Origin: Membranipora membranacea
Taxonomy: Eukaryota > Bryozoa > Gymnolaemata > Cheilostomatida > Membraniporidae
Direction: 5' to 3'
Length of the DNA stretch: 64,000 nt
Assembly: GCA_914767715.1 (NCBI GenBank)
Contig: OU612069.1
Coordinates: forward strand, 6,820,001-6,884,000
Positions 41,278 through 54,394 of the stretch are shown here, piece by piece. The position numbers and the translations under genes were made by a program. The notes beneath the pieces were generated by a model. That model had not been told where the DNA came from. It searched no databases and saw only the letters and a program-made list of their open reading frames with translations. The number at the start of each line of letters is the position of its first letter. Positions within the stretch are counted from its first letter, which is position 1.

Positions 41278-44200
41278 ATGGGAAACAATAAAAAAGCTGA
41301 TGAGACCCAAGGTAGGAGTTTTAGTACAAAGTTGATTTCAAGCAAATTTGTTAATGAGAAACAAATGATAGTCCAAAGTGCAGTGTTGTGTTATTCATCT
41401 GACTGGACTATAATCTGGATTTTGAGATTTTGATTTATTGGGTGCTAAGTTGAGGGCATGGTTAGTATTATGAGGATCAGGTATCCGATCCCATCACTAA
41501 ATATTAGTAATTGATGACTTCGGCTCGACCAGTTAGTCCCTCTTAAGTAAGTCCTATAATATTTTGTTTCATTCTAATTCTTTACTTGCTGTCTAGGGTA
41601 TGAGGTCTGGTACCGGCATACTGGAGAACCTGAGATTGATGAACTACCACAAATTTTTAATGTGACACTAAAATCACTGTCATTATCAGAACTGACAGTA
41701 GAAGCTCGAGGTCTCCATATCACACATATGCTTGTCAGTGGTGATATCCCTCCTAATATACATGAGATTGCTCCTCACCTGATAAAGCTCAGGCTCGACC
41801 GAATACCACATGTAAATCAGCTACAGAGGTAAGAGTTCATATATATATGATTGAGTTTGTATAACGCTGTAATATGTTTTATGTATAACTGAGTGCCTAC
41901 ACACTGTATTACAAATTTGATCTTGCAGGTTGAGCTGATGCCCAATTTATTGTTCGATAGTGTGAAACAGGACCAAATCATGCTCTATTGCTGATAAATC
42001 AGATGAGATTTTGATTTCCAAGATAAACTGTTTCTAACTGTTGAATTGAAGCTATTTTTGACAATCCTGGTGAAAATGTTTTAAATGCTTCTGAGGTTCA
42101 TCTTTATGTGTAGGAAGGGTGGGTTATTTTCCAATTTCATAGAATCCAATCCGTTTTGCCTGTAGTGTTATGAGATTTAGAACAAGCAGTAGATGTGAGT
42201 TTTTTTTTGGTCAAAATAGAATCATCTTTATGAATGTTTTTGTGAGGTTGATATAACAACATACATGGTGATGTTGCTTCATAGTTTACGTTAGGCAATT
42301 TCTAGGTGATCGCAAATGAAATCCTCGGAAATATGAAATAATAAAAACACAACCTAGCGATGTGTTTCTGTCAATCTTACAGAGCATAATGCCAACACCA
42401 GTGCCTAACTCTAACAAAAGAACCAAACAAATTATGATGAATACAAATTTATCCTGCTCTTCACCCAGTAGTTTAATGCCACTGCCATTATCTTGTTCAA
42501 GAGTAGTTGATTACTATTGTGTAGACATTGACTAACCAGTTAGCTTTATGTCATTCTCGCTCTGTGTAGAATACCGCTGATCATGCTATTAATAATATAA
42601 CTTTGATATCCAAATTTTCCAACTAGTCTCTGAACATTGGAAATTTGTCCCCTTGGCTCAATAAAACCTAAAAGTAGTGTATAGCTTCAGGGTCATACAA
42701 TTATTAACCAAGTTATGATAAATTTATGATAAATTGTGTGAATTAAATGTCATCATCAATTGTACTCTTTTTTTGTGTTGCACAATAACACGATACTGGT
42801 TAGTTAAAGCGCACAAACGGTTGCGGGATGCTGGTAGAGGCATTTCATTATCAACCACTTTCCCTTCAGAAAGTGGTTGATAATGAAATGCCTCTACCAG
42901 CATCTTGACCCCTTTGAGCAGTTAAACTAGATAAGATAAGACTCAACCAAAACCATTAAACGAAGGACTTTTTGTCACGATATTCATTGATTCTTTGTGT
43001 TTGGTATACTTAATTGATTTTCCAGACATGGATTTGAGATTTTTCATCTTTTATACCGAAGCCAATTTGTATAAGATATTATGGGTCACCCCAGATTAGC
43101 TGAATTTTAGAATTTCAATTTCACAAATGCAATAGACTCCCAAAACAGCCACCGAACTCTGCGTTTCTGATAGTTTTACTGATTTTTGAATCGTCCAATT
43201 TGAATGTCATTCTCACAAGAGAATACAATTGCGAAATCATTGACAATTGTATGAAATTCAATCAATAAAGAGTAGGACAAATCCATTGAAACAAGTTGAT
43301 GTTAGAACAGCTGTGAGTGAGAGACCATTGGCTGCTCCTTTATAGGAGCTGATTCGAACTGGAGGTCTTCTCCCTTGGCAGCTTTTCTGACGAGGAGTCC
43401 AGGGAGATGAATGTTTCGCAGTTTGGCTAAAGGCTATCAATAATGCATAACATTGACTTTTTGTCATTATGGTCATTTGAATATGAAACTAACACTTATT
43501 TCTACACAGGCTCTGTAGTTGAGTCAATTAAAGGTCCAGGTCTTCTTAAAAACAAATGTTGACATGGTTTATTGAAAGAGAAAGATGATTTTAAATGATG
43601 TGTTCTGTCGTTATTAACATACAAGTCATAATTTCTATTATTATATGTGGTTTCTCTAGAAACCGTTAGAAATAACTTTTAAGAAATAGTCTTTGCTCAT
43701 TCAACCTTATACAAATCAGAAGAGTTAGCCAAATTTAAAAAAAAAATAAATCACTGAATCGTAAACTGACCTGAGGACACAGCAAGGATGAAAAATGCAA
43801 AATTTTGATCAAATATAACTTGTTGGCTAATTATTTAGGGCTTTGAATCCGACTTAGGATAAGTTTTTGTTGATTTTATGTTTTGGATTGATGGTCTGCC
43901 TAGCAACAACCAATACTGTGTGCAGGATAATAATGTGACAGGGAAACCTGTCTGTGATCAGCAAACTATACCATCTTCCTAAGCTCTTCGCAGGCTGCTC
44001 TGTTAGCGTGAGAATAAGCTCTGTTCCTATGATGTAGGTATTTGGTACAGGTTTGCCTTGGCACAGATACTGGGACTGGGACTGGCTCTTGCAAGGTTTA
44101 AATCGCATCACACATCTCTTTATCAACTCATACAGTCTATAGATTGAAGCCACAACCTGAGCCTTGTCCATTAATGCCCTCATTGGCAGAAGTATTTGGT

Positions 44201-47200
44201 GATTTTCAACCTGGATCCCATTCACACTGCTTTGTGAATTCTGTATAACTATATCCATCACCATAACGAATAGCGAAGGGGATATAGCACATCCCATCCC
44301 ATGCCTACTGCTGGCTTATGCCAGCTCGTGGTAAAGTACCCAGTAGTGGATCGCATTTCGTACTTTTAAAAAAAATAATATTGGAATGAAGAATTTGTGA
44401 ATCGAGACAGTGTGTCAATCTCACTATGATATGATGAGCATCTCTGAAAATTATAGGTATCCATGTGGGCTATATTTTCTCCTTCCAATTCATACTCAAG
44501 CCAACAATAGTAACATGACCTACATTCAAAAAACCATATCGACATTCATTTTCACTTTCAACACTTTTCTTAACACTCAACGGCAAGCAGCTAATACCAT
44601 AGTCTGAAGCTTGGCTCTGATGACATTTGAATGCATTCCTGAATTTGCATAACCCAAAACTTCAAATGGGATCGCTCGCAAGAATAAAGCATTCAAATAT
44701 TCAAAGAGTTTTTGAGTCTGGTAATATAAATCTACTTTGAGAATGATCAACATAAATAGGAAGTAGGCTACATTTCAACAACACCGACTGGTCCTCAAGC
44801 AAGCAAAGTTGTGGGTTTAAACTAGCATTCATATATTAACTTCCATATCTGTTTTGCAACACTTGCATCACAAGAAATACCTATAAACCATTATATCCAA
44901 AAAAAATTAGATCGAGTCAATTTATTTATGGTAAATGTTACCTCCTGCAAAACATGCATCACAAGGACATCCAAACCTATTTAGACTGCAAAATATAATG
45001 TCAGAGATCCTAAGTATGGGTATTTAAGAAAACCTTTTCTCATCTTTAGAATGTATTGCCCAATCGTGTTTGCTCCTTCGCAAGTTTGTAACCTTTAAAA
45101 AAGCCCTAAGTTTTTCCAAAATGTGGGGCCGAAAACAAATAAAATTAACTAGTAAACAGGAGTGTTTGTTTTGTTATTTTGAGGAAAACTCAAGTAACGA
45201 AACCTGATCTTGAGGGCAAATAATTCAAGATATTTCCTGACAATTTAAGAAAGTTTCTGGTGGGGTTGCAATATAATTTTGCCTGACAATGGATAGCTTC
45301 TTTGCAGGGGGATTTCTCATCTGATCTATTGCCAGCAGTCCTTATGATGTTTCACAAATGTATGGCAGCTGTCCTATTTCGGGAGAGGATGATTTTAATG
45401 ATAGTAATAAAAGCTCTGATACCTTGCATATCAACTCCACTATTTGGTCTTCATTATATTATATGTATTTAATATTTGGCAAGGACATAATTTGCTTTGA
45501 TAATTAATCTAATAATTTTAGTGTAATAAAGGAGTTTTCACTGCATTTATGGAATTTAGTGAGTTATAGAAACCTTTTAAGGAAAACTAGGTCCATTCGA
45601 CCATTTCTGATAGTAATGTTATTCTCATAGCACTCTACGCTAATTTTCCTAGTTGAGATTGATATCTAGGGAAATGTAACATTGATTGATGAAACAGGGT
45701 TATTGGAGACAGTTTATATTTAAATCTTTAGGGTATTCAGATCCCTTTGTTTTAGCCTTTGTTTATCTTTGAGAGTAATTCTGACACTTCTCGCTTGCGA
45801 GTGAGCACAACTCCCAAAATATGAAAATCAAAACTATGTACATGTGATTTAGTTTTCGAAGTGATATAAATTAGAACCGAATATGTATTCACAATTATCT
45901 TAGCCATGGTGGTATCACAAACAAAGGTTATGACCATACGGCAGGCTACACAATTTGAATAAAACCCAACTTATCGCCTTCAACTGGCTGAATTATAGGT
46001 GTGCTCACTTACAACATTACAGTAATCTCAAATAACAGCCACAGATTCACCTAAGAATAATGAATCCACATGGTTAGCGATATAACCTTATTTCAAACAA
46101 TTATTACATCATCACTTATATATGTATTGCATATTTGTTCTGGTAGTATTAATAAGTTCAGGAACTTTTATTCATTAACCAAAGATGAAAAGAATTTCTT
46201 TTAAAATTAAACTAAAAGTAAATTATGAAAGTGTGGGTGAAATACTAGGACACACAAAAGTTTAAAAATACAGAGATTACAGGCAATTGAGAAAATTCAG
46301 AAAATTTTCAATGAACTATTTCCTATCTAATGGAGTAAATGAAGAATAAAAATGCAAGTATTGAGGAGTAGAAAAGTTAAAAATTTATGCACTTAAAATG
46401 TGGCTTTTGACGTCTTGTATGATTTGAGATCATGGCATAGCTTAACGGTCAGGGGCAAGTGATAAAATAATTTTGCACAAAATTCCACAAAGAAGAACCT
46501 GTATCTGTCTATGAAAAGCATCAAGCCCTCACTTTTACCAAGTCTTGTATGTGTTTCTAATTTTACAGTCATTAATTGTCATCGATAATAGAGACCATTT
46601 CGTCAATCGATTGAAAATGTAAAAAGGGATAAATAATAATACCCGTTGGTGATTTCATTTCAAATGCCTTTTCTCAACTTTTGGGCAATTTAGATTTATG
46701 ATTCTTAAACATCGGTATTCAACTCTTGTTCAATAATATTCATCGGAGCAAAAACTAATGGAGCAAGATATTCAATGTTTGGTCTTGTTAACTGTGTGTT
46801 CCAGACTGCAGCTAAGGTTTCATTCAGAACTGTACAATTTCTTTTAAAATTTGCTATGATCGGTTGTAGTTTTTGTTTAATCTCTGTGACATGGGATACA
46901 AAATTCATATTTTTATCTAAAACTACTCCTAAATATTTTAATTTGTCTGACTGCTTGAATGACTTGCCCTAAACATTTGCTTAGGGAAAATTTGTTTGAG
47001 ACGGTCATAACATCTGTCTTTGACGCATTGAGTATCAATTTATTACAATTATACCAGTCAAAAACTAAGGCTAGTGAATACTCTATATTGTTTATGGACA
47101 GGTTTGGGCCATTTCCACTGGTCATGATGAGACAGTCATTGGCGAACAGAGAACAATTTAGTAAGATCATCGATAAAAATACCATTAACCTTCATGGTTT

Positions 47201-50200
47201 AAGACCTGTTTGATAAATGATTTTTTTCATAAAGGATGCTACCAATAGTGTACTGTTGAATTTTTGAGTAAATTCAGTAACTATATGAGTTACACAGTCA
47301 AAAAATTTCTTGATGTCCAGTGCAGCAAGGTTTAAAAATTGACAAGGAATTCTTCAGATGATATACATCATATTTCATTCACCAGTTTGAGAAGGTTTTG
47401 GTCAGTGGAGGTTCCAGAGCAAATCCCCTAGAAAGTGCAGCTCGAAAGTTATACTTGGATTATCAACTCCAAACAGACATGAATGTCATTTTATTACAGT
47501 TTTCAAAATAACAAAATAGTTTGGTTCAGGGATATTTGTTTTACTTTAATCGCCTTTGTCTGATTTCCTCATTTTTTATCAACTACTGGTAAATCATAAA
47601 TTGACCAGGAATCGCTTGTAAGAATTGATTAGCATATTCAATGAGCGTACAAAATTCACTATCAATTGATTAACATCTCTACAAGATAGGGGCATTCATA
47701 TGAGTGAGGCTATATTTTCTTATTTCAATCATTGTCAAGCCAGCATCACTGTGGGTTTAAGGTATAGTAACGGTGTCGGTGAATTTTTATAATACCATTA
47801 TAGTCGGATAGGTAATTTGAAACTATTGGTTATACAAAAAATTTTTTGCAATATCTTCATCGATTTATTTTTCATTGCTTATTACAGTATTTACTACAAT
47901 TCCTACGAATACTATGAAACAGAGCGCGAGAAAATTATTTATGAATTAAATTATTCACACTTTGCGCATGACGCAACGAGCTATACCAGCAGTGTGTGAA
48001 ATCAGCTATCAGCTGGAAATGGTGGTGTAATAGCAGTCTGATAACACAAACAACTGCTTTGGGCATGGCAATCAGAGGATAATGACAGCATTGATCATGA
48101 AACAATAGGATATTTGAATATGACAGAACAGGCTAAAAAATGCACAAAGTTGTCTTTTCAATGTCAGGAGGAAGACAATTCACTCTATCTTTTTTACAGC
48201 TGATGTTGAAATATCCTGCTGATTCCCAAATTATTGGTCATCAAATTAGGTCAACCGGAAACATCTCTGTTTCATTCATAAAAAATTATAATCTGATTAC
48301 CGTAGTGGAGATTATGTTGTATTATTGGCCATAGATTTGGATAAACATGTCCAAACTCGTCAAAAACTATCATAAAACAAAGATGAAATCATAACTCACA
48401 CCTTCCAAGAAATATGAATATGGAATTCAAAGGGGATAAGTGACAAATTGTGATTTAAGAGGTGAGTCACCCCCATAGAGCAGATTTGCTTCCTGTGTTC
48501 AGTAGGTCAACTTTGAGAGGTGATACAGTTGTTGCTATGGTAGCTAAGTTGAAGAGCAACATCACGCCGCTTTTATCAGTTGGTTTACTAAAATAATTGG
48601 CAATCAATCAAGGCTGAGGCCATCTATATCTTCAGAAAAATAACTCCATATCATACCATGTTTTGTCATTGAGAAAATAACCAAACATCCCCTACTGATA
48701 GAAATGAGAGCATGTAGAGCATTAATGATTGTTTATCACTTACACATTGGTCACGCCGTTGTCATGAGGAGTCAATGCATGCAACAGATACAATAAATCA
48801 TGTCAGGTGCTCAAATTGTGTTAGATAAATAACTAAATGCACAGTTGAGCTAATGAGCAAATATTACTTTCCTTTACACGGTGGTGTCCACTCACAAAGT
48901 CTATGTAGGAGAATATTTTTTCCATATATATACATTTTGAAGTCTCTAGAATTGTTAACTAGTGTTTTTTATGCTGTCAGATTAGAATTCAGCTGTGAGG
49001 ACACCAATAAGAAACCTCATGTCTGGCACAAAATTATGCGTTACTTTATCGTGCACAAAAAAGCACTCAGGAGCCAATTTGAAGGAATATGATGATAAAT
49101 AATTCAACCTCACCTTCTTTATAAACCGCTATTCAAAAATCAAGAAGAAAACCAATTCCATCTCTATGCTACAGCTGCCTGAAAGTTTCCTTTCCAGCAA
49201 AATACGTTATTTTCGTGCAGTCATGACGCGACGTCAAAAGACGTTACGCCCTCGACTCTCATAGAAATATACTCCTACCTAGATGGTCTTCCATATATGC
49301 CAAAATCAACTAATTCGGACAACTTCCTTTTTAGGCGTTACTATACCTTAAGTCAGCATTTATAGATTAAGTTTCCCATCTGGATCACCTAACTTGCAAC
49401 ACCAGAAATTCACATTATTATCTGCAACATCTGATTGAGATTCATTGATTCATGGTTACTATTATATCCTTCGATACCTACATTACAAGGAAAGCAAATC
49501 CAGACAGCAAAATCTAAATCAGAAAAATGACAAGTTACATGGTTAATTGATCAACCTAAAACTTTCTCTCATTAATGAGGGAGTTCAGTTCAGATTCACA
49601 TTCTTCCATCCCTATCCAGGTTGATAGATCAACCAATTCCGATTCTGTAGGCTAGAATACTCTGATAAAAAACTTAAATATATTATTTAAGTATGATAAC
49701 TCCAAAGCTCGATAATTATCTAGATGAATTTAATCTTTGCCAATAATATAATGTTTATTATTTCCTAGCACTATTGCACAATACTCAATAAGAAAATAGC
49801 ATATACTTTATCCAGGGTAGCATCTGCAAAGCGAGGTACCTGGAGGCATCGTTTTAAGAATGTGAGGCAGCATTTCTTTTTTCAAGAAAGCCATAATTAA
49901 ATATTACATGCTACAATAACAATCTATAAACACTCAGTCGAATTTTTTGGTTTCTTGTTCAGCACTTTTGAAAAACAATTTCTCAAGTACTGATATAGAT
50001 GCCAATGAAATAAATTGTTTCGCCTAGCCCATTCACTCTTTGCAAACATACTACTTATATTTGTGTATCTTTATATAACTTAATATCAGAGTGTAGTTAC
50101 AGGAGTCATGAAATTACAATCAATTATGTACTATGTTAACATTATTATGTCTAGAGTCACATATGATTAACTATCAAAAGTTACTATTTTCTAGTTTGAG

Positions 50201-50468
50201 ATATCAATGATACTAAAATGATCTAACTCTGACTTTGTTGGAAGTTCTCTTGTCGCTTTTAATTGCGCGTTATTTTCTACAATGGTATTATATTTATGGT
50301 TTTTCACATGTTTTGTTTCCACCACAGTGTCTGCAGTCTGAAAGAACTTGAGGTGTTAAACTTAGTGGATAGCGTGCAGCTACAGACATTACCCACAGAG
50401 TTAGGAGATCTGAAATCTCTAAAGCGCTTGTCCGTGTTCCAATGCGGCCTCACTTGTCTACCAAAGAG
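41278..50468 (+). CDS. Leucine-rich-repeat protein, 5' part (three exons)
   Basis: Exons 41278-41311, 41597-41828 and 50328-50468 join in phase (1, then 2, then 2) through GT-AG introns to give about 135 residues without a stop. It starts MGNNKKADETQGYEVWYRHT. Residues ~35-90 hold leucine-patterned strands (LKSLSLSELTV, LIKLRLDRIPHVNQL). Residues ~90-135 are clear LRRs: VCSLKELEVLNLVDSVQLQT, LPTELGDLKSLKRLSVFQCG, LTCLPKR, spaced ~23 residues as in intracellular SHOC2/Ras-group LRR proteins. There is no signal peptide, and Gly2 could accept a lipid, though residue 6 is not Ser/Thr. The 8.5-kb second intron is full of retroelements. The reading frame leaves the last exon open (GTAAGT donor), so the gene continues, probably past the window. 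The specific protein is not recognised. Confidence 0.72.
41597..41828 (+). CDS. LRR gene coding exon 2
   Basis: Acceptor GTCTAG, donor GTAAGA. It encodes GYEVWYRHTGEPEIDELPQI through PHVNQLQ. Codon use and an unbroken 77-codon frame bounded by consensus splice sites support it; the leucine spacing foreshadows the LRRs that follow. Confidence 0.7.
42827..42904. repeat. Perfect 35-bp hairpin in the LRR gene intron
   Basis: Arms 42827-42861 and 42870-42904 are exact reverse complements over 35 bp with an 8-nt loop (cccttcag). Stem-loop length is 78 nt. Neither arm is seen again in the window. Confidence 0.92.
43246..43500 (+). repeat. Interspersed repeat D, copy 1
   Basis: Matches 51467-51780 in the same orientation ('gatccattgaaacaag', 'gacttttt gtcatt' blocks). 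No coding content or family recognised. Confidence 0.6.
43870..44510 (-). mobile_element. Reverse-transcriptase retroelement fragment E, copy 1
   Basis: The minus frame 44297-43854 encodes MGCAISPSLFVMVMDIV, RALMDKAQVV, RFKPCKSQSQS, AKSLGRWYSLL, matching the palm and thumb of reverse transcriptases common in marine invertebrate genomes (GCxISPxLFVMAM ... FMDD ... KSLGRWY). The catalytic MDD reads MDK, so it is dead. DNA similarity to 54395-54980 continues past the frame to 44510. Confidence 0.78.
45040..45145 (+). mobile_element. Possible LINE C-terminal fragment
   Basis: Two adjacent frames read NVLPNRVCSFASL and VTFKKALSFSKM, together like the W-N-S-L-P...FK..L ending of LINE ORF2 proteins, split by a frameshift. 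Very short. Confidence 0.35.
45865..46080 (+). repeat. Interspersed repeat F, copy 1
   Basis: Matches 62815-63010 in the same orientation ('acaaaggttatgaccatacg', 'caactggctgaatta'). Unknown family. Confidence 0.65.
46480..47450 (-). mobile_element. LINE reverse-transcriptase fragment G, copy 1
   Basis: Minus frames give, in order, LDIKKFFDCVTHIV (RT motif A), LFANDCLIMTSGNG (FADD box with Asp to Asn), VFDWYNCNKLILNASKTDVM and WNTQLTRPNIEYLAPLVFAP (thumb). This is the order of CR1/Jockey-type LINE RTs. Frameshifts separate the pieces and the catalytic FADD is lost. Copy 2 is at 59815-60380. Confidence 0.8.
47451..50327. other. Rest of LRR intron 2
   Basis: AT-rich intronic DNA with no recognised exon, repeat copy or RNA gene. 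Further small LRR exons cannot be excluded, but the flanking exons already join in phase. Confidence 0.4.
50328..50468 (+). CDS. LRR gene coding exon 3 (two LRRs)
   Basis: A 141-bp phase-2 to phase-2 exon, acceptor CACCACAG, donor GTAAGT. It encodes LKELEVLNLVDSVQLQTLPT and ELGDLKSLKRLSVFQCGL, unmistakable LxxLxxLxL LRR patterning. Symmetric phase 2 is typical of repeat-encoding LRR exons. Confidence 0.82.
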
Positions 50469-53400
50469 GTAAGTAATATCCGCACTTCCTGTACTAGCAG
50501 TACTAGTAGTAGTTGTAACAGCTGTTCAATTTCATTTTATTTGCTGTTTGATCTCATCGCAGATATCTATATTAAAAGCCTAGAAAAGCTGATAAGTGTT
50601 TATCATTGTGCTCAAATTGGTGCCCTATTACTGACACCAAACAGCTACTGTTTACCTCAACCATACAAAGTTCAACTGTACTATCTAAATTTCAAATGTT
50701 TTTAAGTAGATAATATTGCGAGAATAATTTAACTTGTGAGATAAATACTGGTAGCTAATAACTCACTCAAAGTCCAAGACACTGAGTAGAAAGATGTTAA
50801 TTTCCTCATTTCACCCTACAATACAATACTGATAATGTCTCAGCATTTAGAGACGTGACAGGCCATTATCTCATAGTTATAAATGACATGGGATATAACA
50901 GGGCTTAGTGGTGGTGAGCACCCCAATCCTGTTTCACCTTTGAATTAGCAGATAAGTTCCTGCACAGTACCAGCAACTCAAATGAGGAGTAGTTGACGTC
51001 ATGACAAGTATGGTTTCTCATTGATAGAGATGACAATGTTCAAAACATAAAAGCCAAGGAAAACACAAATATAATTATGCTAAAAAGCCGGTAACTCGAT
51101 ATGCAGTTCAAATATCTAAAATTATTGAAATTTCTCACGCACAAACTCACCCCAATAAATTACAAATTATAACACGCTGCCAAAAACAAAATTGGGCAAA
51201 GATATACAACTACACATATTATACCAAGCTAAAAATTGATATTAAATAGTAAGCCAATTTTACTCTCAAGCCTAACTAAATGTATTCAGGAATTGCGTGG
51301 AAAGATATCCCATCACAACATTGTAACACTGTAAGGGTTGAGGTACTGTAATAAAACAGTTAAAGTGATCTGAATCTTAAGGATGGCTAGCAGAATATGG
51401 AAAAGTTCAAATTTCAATCAATTTTTCATTCTCACAAGAAAAGATAACTGTGACATCATTGACAACCTGTATGAAATTCAAACAAGAAAGAGTAGAAAAA
51501 GATCCATTGAAACAAGCGGATGTTAGAACAGCGATGAGCGACACCAATATTCTACCTGGCCTGTAACCTATTTCGATAGCATGCTTGTGATATTTTGGAT
51601 CTTCCACTTGGGGTCTTCAAGAGGCTGTTTTGAAATTGAGTTCTACTCCTTTGGCAGCACAGCATTGCTTACGGGAGTACAGGGAGCTGAATTTTGCGCC
51701 GTTTGGCTAAAAGTTACTATTAATGCATAATATTGACTTTTTGTCATTTAGGTTAATGGAATATAAAATTAATACTTAATCTTACTCTTATATTCTATTC
51801 TTTTCCGCATATTATTTTCACCATCGTAACAATTTTTTCCTTCCATTCAATTCATATTCACCTATTGAATCTTTGCCATACCTACCACCATTCTTAGGTC
51901 CGACAAAAATATCATCATAAAATCGGCTTGATTCATTACATGAAAATTCAATTTTTACAAGGAAATTTGAAAAATAGTAGGTAGAGATGCACTTGCACTT
52001 GCACTCCGAGTTGCAGAGTAAGAACCAGGGTTAAATTGCAATGGATTTTTTTCCCTATACACCTGATTTTCCCTACCCTCTAGCCACAACTGCTGAGCAG
52101 GAATTCAGAATACACAGGACGGAATTATCTACACAATCAAATACATAACACCTTCAAGTTGTTGAGAAAACTAACAGAAAATTGCTCTCATCATTGGCTT
52201 TTGAACGGTCACACCCAACGCAGAAATTGAGTACCTATGAAAATTGATTTTTTGTAAGCATGCCATGTCATTTGAATTGGATGCATGAAAACACAATACA
52301 CAAACGCTTTGCCAATAGGATGCCTTGCAGAACCTGCAGGTAGTCGCGATGAGCTGTGAGGTATTTTCAGACTTGAAGCAGCGGTGTTGGGGTGAATATC
52401 TTGAGCCCCTGTGAAGCAGTCATCTGGCATAGTGCATTGGCTCAGATCATCTGAACGAACAAAAAAAATTAATTTCATAACAGCAGTTGCTTAGGATATA
52501 CCCAACTCCCTTGATTTGCCTCTATTCCATTGAAATTTTTGGGTTGCAGCCTATTGAGAAATTTTGATATTTTTCTGATAGCCTTATTGGTAATTGGCGT
52601 AGCTACAGTAAATATACAATGTAAACAAATAGGGATCAGGGACTTTTGAAAAACATAGTTGCTATAGGTTTAGAACTAGATACACAAAATCATCCATAAC
52701 ATACATTCTTCTTGATGCCGATAAAATCAGATTGCACATGCTCATGAAACATTTTACAATTATCCACTATTACACGAAGGTATCTCATTTTTCAGGCCGT
52801 TCAAAATTATTTCCATCAAGTATGAGAGTTTGGGTATGAGGTTTGACATGGGAGGTAGAGGATATGACATGACTTTTAGATTGATTGAATTCAAGATTTA
52901 AAATATTGGGCTGCTGTTAATATGGTATTTTACATGTGATACCATCCAATATGTACCACAGTTATGACATTCGCGCACAACCCCATCCCCCATGAAAGTT
53001 CATTACCAAAATATATTGCCGATACAAAGCTAAATATTTTCCAATGAACAATGGTCTACAAAGGATTTCAAAGTTCTAGCATACCAGACCAATTATTTAA
53101 ATATAATGAAAGGCTTACAAGGCATCTATGTCACTTGGTGAGATGGTAGTATCCAGGTGACTTGCTAGTGATAGAAAAATTTTTGATGTGCTTCATTGCG
53201 GCTCTCCGGGATATTAGATATTTACAGCGTTCGTTGATTTTATCGACAGTGTGGATGACGGCCTAAGCTTTTTCTGATTTGTCTTCATTATAAGCTTGGA
53301 GTTGTTGTATTTGTTGAGTTCTTCAAACCTTGCTTTTACACCAGTTACATCTCATTGTGCATATTCCAGTGAAGTGAAGAAACCTCTTTAATCAGACTCG

Positions 53401-53756
53401 ATGGCATTCAGACGAGTGTTGATCTTGCTTGCTGCTGTCATTAAGGCCTTGTGCTGGTTGTCAGCTGACCTCTTGTTCTCGTTCATTTTGTCTAGGATTT
53501 GTTGCAGCTGACCATTATGTATCTCACTTACAGATTTTGCCTTAACCTTACCATGATAAGCGTACTCCAATGTGTTGTTATTCATCATAAGTCAGCACGC
53601 TAGGTATACTTTATTGTAAAACAATACACATTACATTCTACATGAATCCATTTATCACTTATTATATATGGTGAGATTTCGGATCTGAATGTGACACTTA
53701 TTTTTGCTCAAATCAGACACACTGCCGAATCCATACTTGAATATTTGGCTTGAAAG
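50469..53756. other. Downstream of the last LRR exon found
   Basis: Apart from repeat D copy 2, nothing was recognised. I looked for further LRR-coding exons with phase-2 acceptors and found none that convinced me. Confidence 0.35.
51467..51780 (+). repeat. Interspersed repeat D, copy 2
   Basis: Second copy of the repeat at 43246-43500, with a ~50-bp extra stretch in its middle. Confidence 0.6.
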
Positions 53757-54375
53757 ACAGTAATTTATGTCTGAAACAACCCTAATAAACTTCAATAATT
53801 TTTATTTGACATTGTTTCCTCGATCAATCCTTGTTTGAAATGTGATAGTGTCAAGCCTTCTTGTGTATTAAAATATTTCATAATTTTTGGTTGGGTGTCT
53901 CTTGCCCAGATTTTATTCATATCGCTGCATAAGGTGGGTTGATTCAAGTACCAGTAGAAAAATCATGCCACCTCATTTAATACACCCACTCAAAAACTTT
54001 GACCTGGTCCAGCAAACTTTAAAACCAGTTGTATTGAATTTAGAATGGAAATAGTAAATCGCTATATCGCTATATTGCTATCTATTCTATTCTATTGCTA
54101 TCACGCAAGTATAAGGGGTTTATAAAGAGTTATCTAACCAGATTGACACAATTGATTGTTCCGCTTGGTGCTTGATTTTGATCCTAGATTCTTCTTCTTT
54201 AAATAATTGTCTCATTTAAGTTTGTATGTTTAGCCGGATACAGGGACGGGATATGACAAATTAGGCATAGTGAGATAACTTCTAATTCATAATAGGTCCC
54301 TGGTACGACATTTTATGAAAATGAGAAGATAACTCTACAGCAACTTGAAGCCAAAATACTTTTAATGAACTGAGT
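53757..54375 (-). repeat. Interspersed repeat C, copy 2
   Basis: Inverted copy of 27525-28195. It contains a TATCGCTA/TCTAT simple-sequence patch at about 54060-54105 not present in copy 1. Confidence 0.7.
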
Positions 54376-54394
54376 AGGTTCTTGCCCATTTTAT

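Noticed and set aside
46435-46475. Another SINE head (catggcatagcttaacggtc)
   Set aside because: A box-like only; no B box within range.
50442-50705. Coding extension of LRR exon 3 past 50468
   Set aside because: The GTAAGT donor fits, and the frame after it loses LRR patterning and becomes AT-rich.
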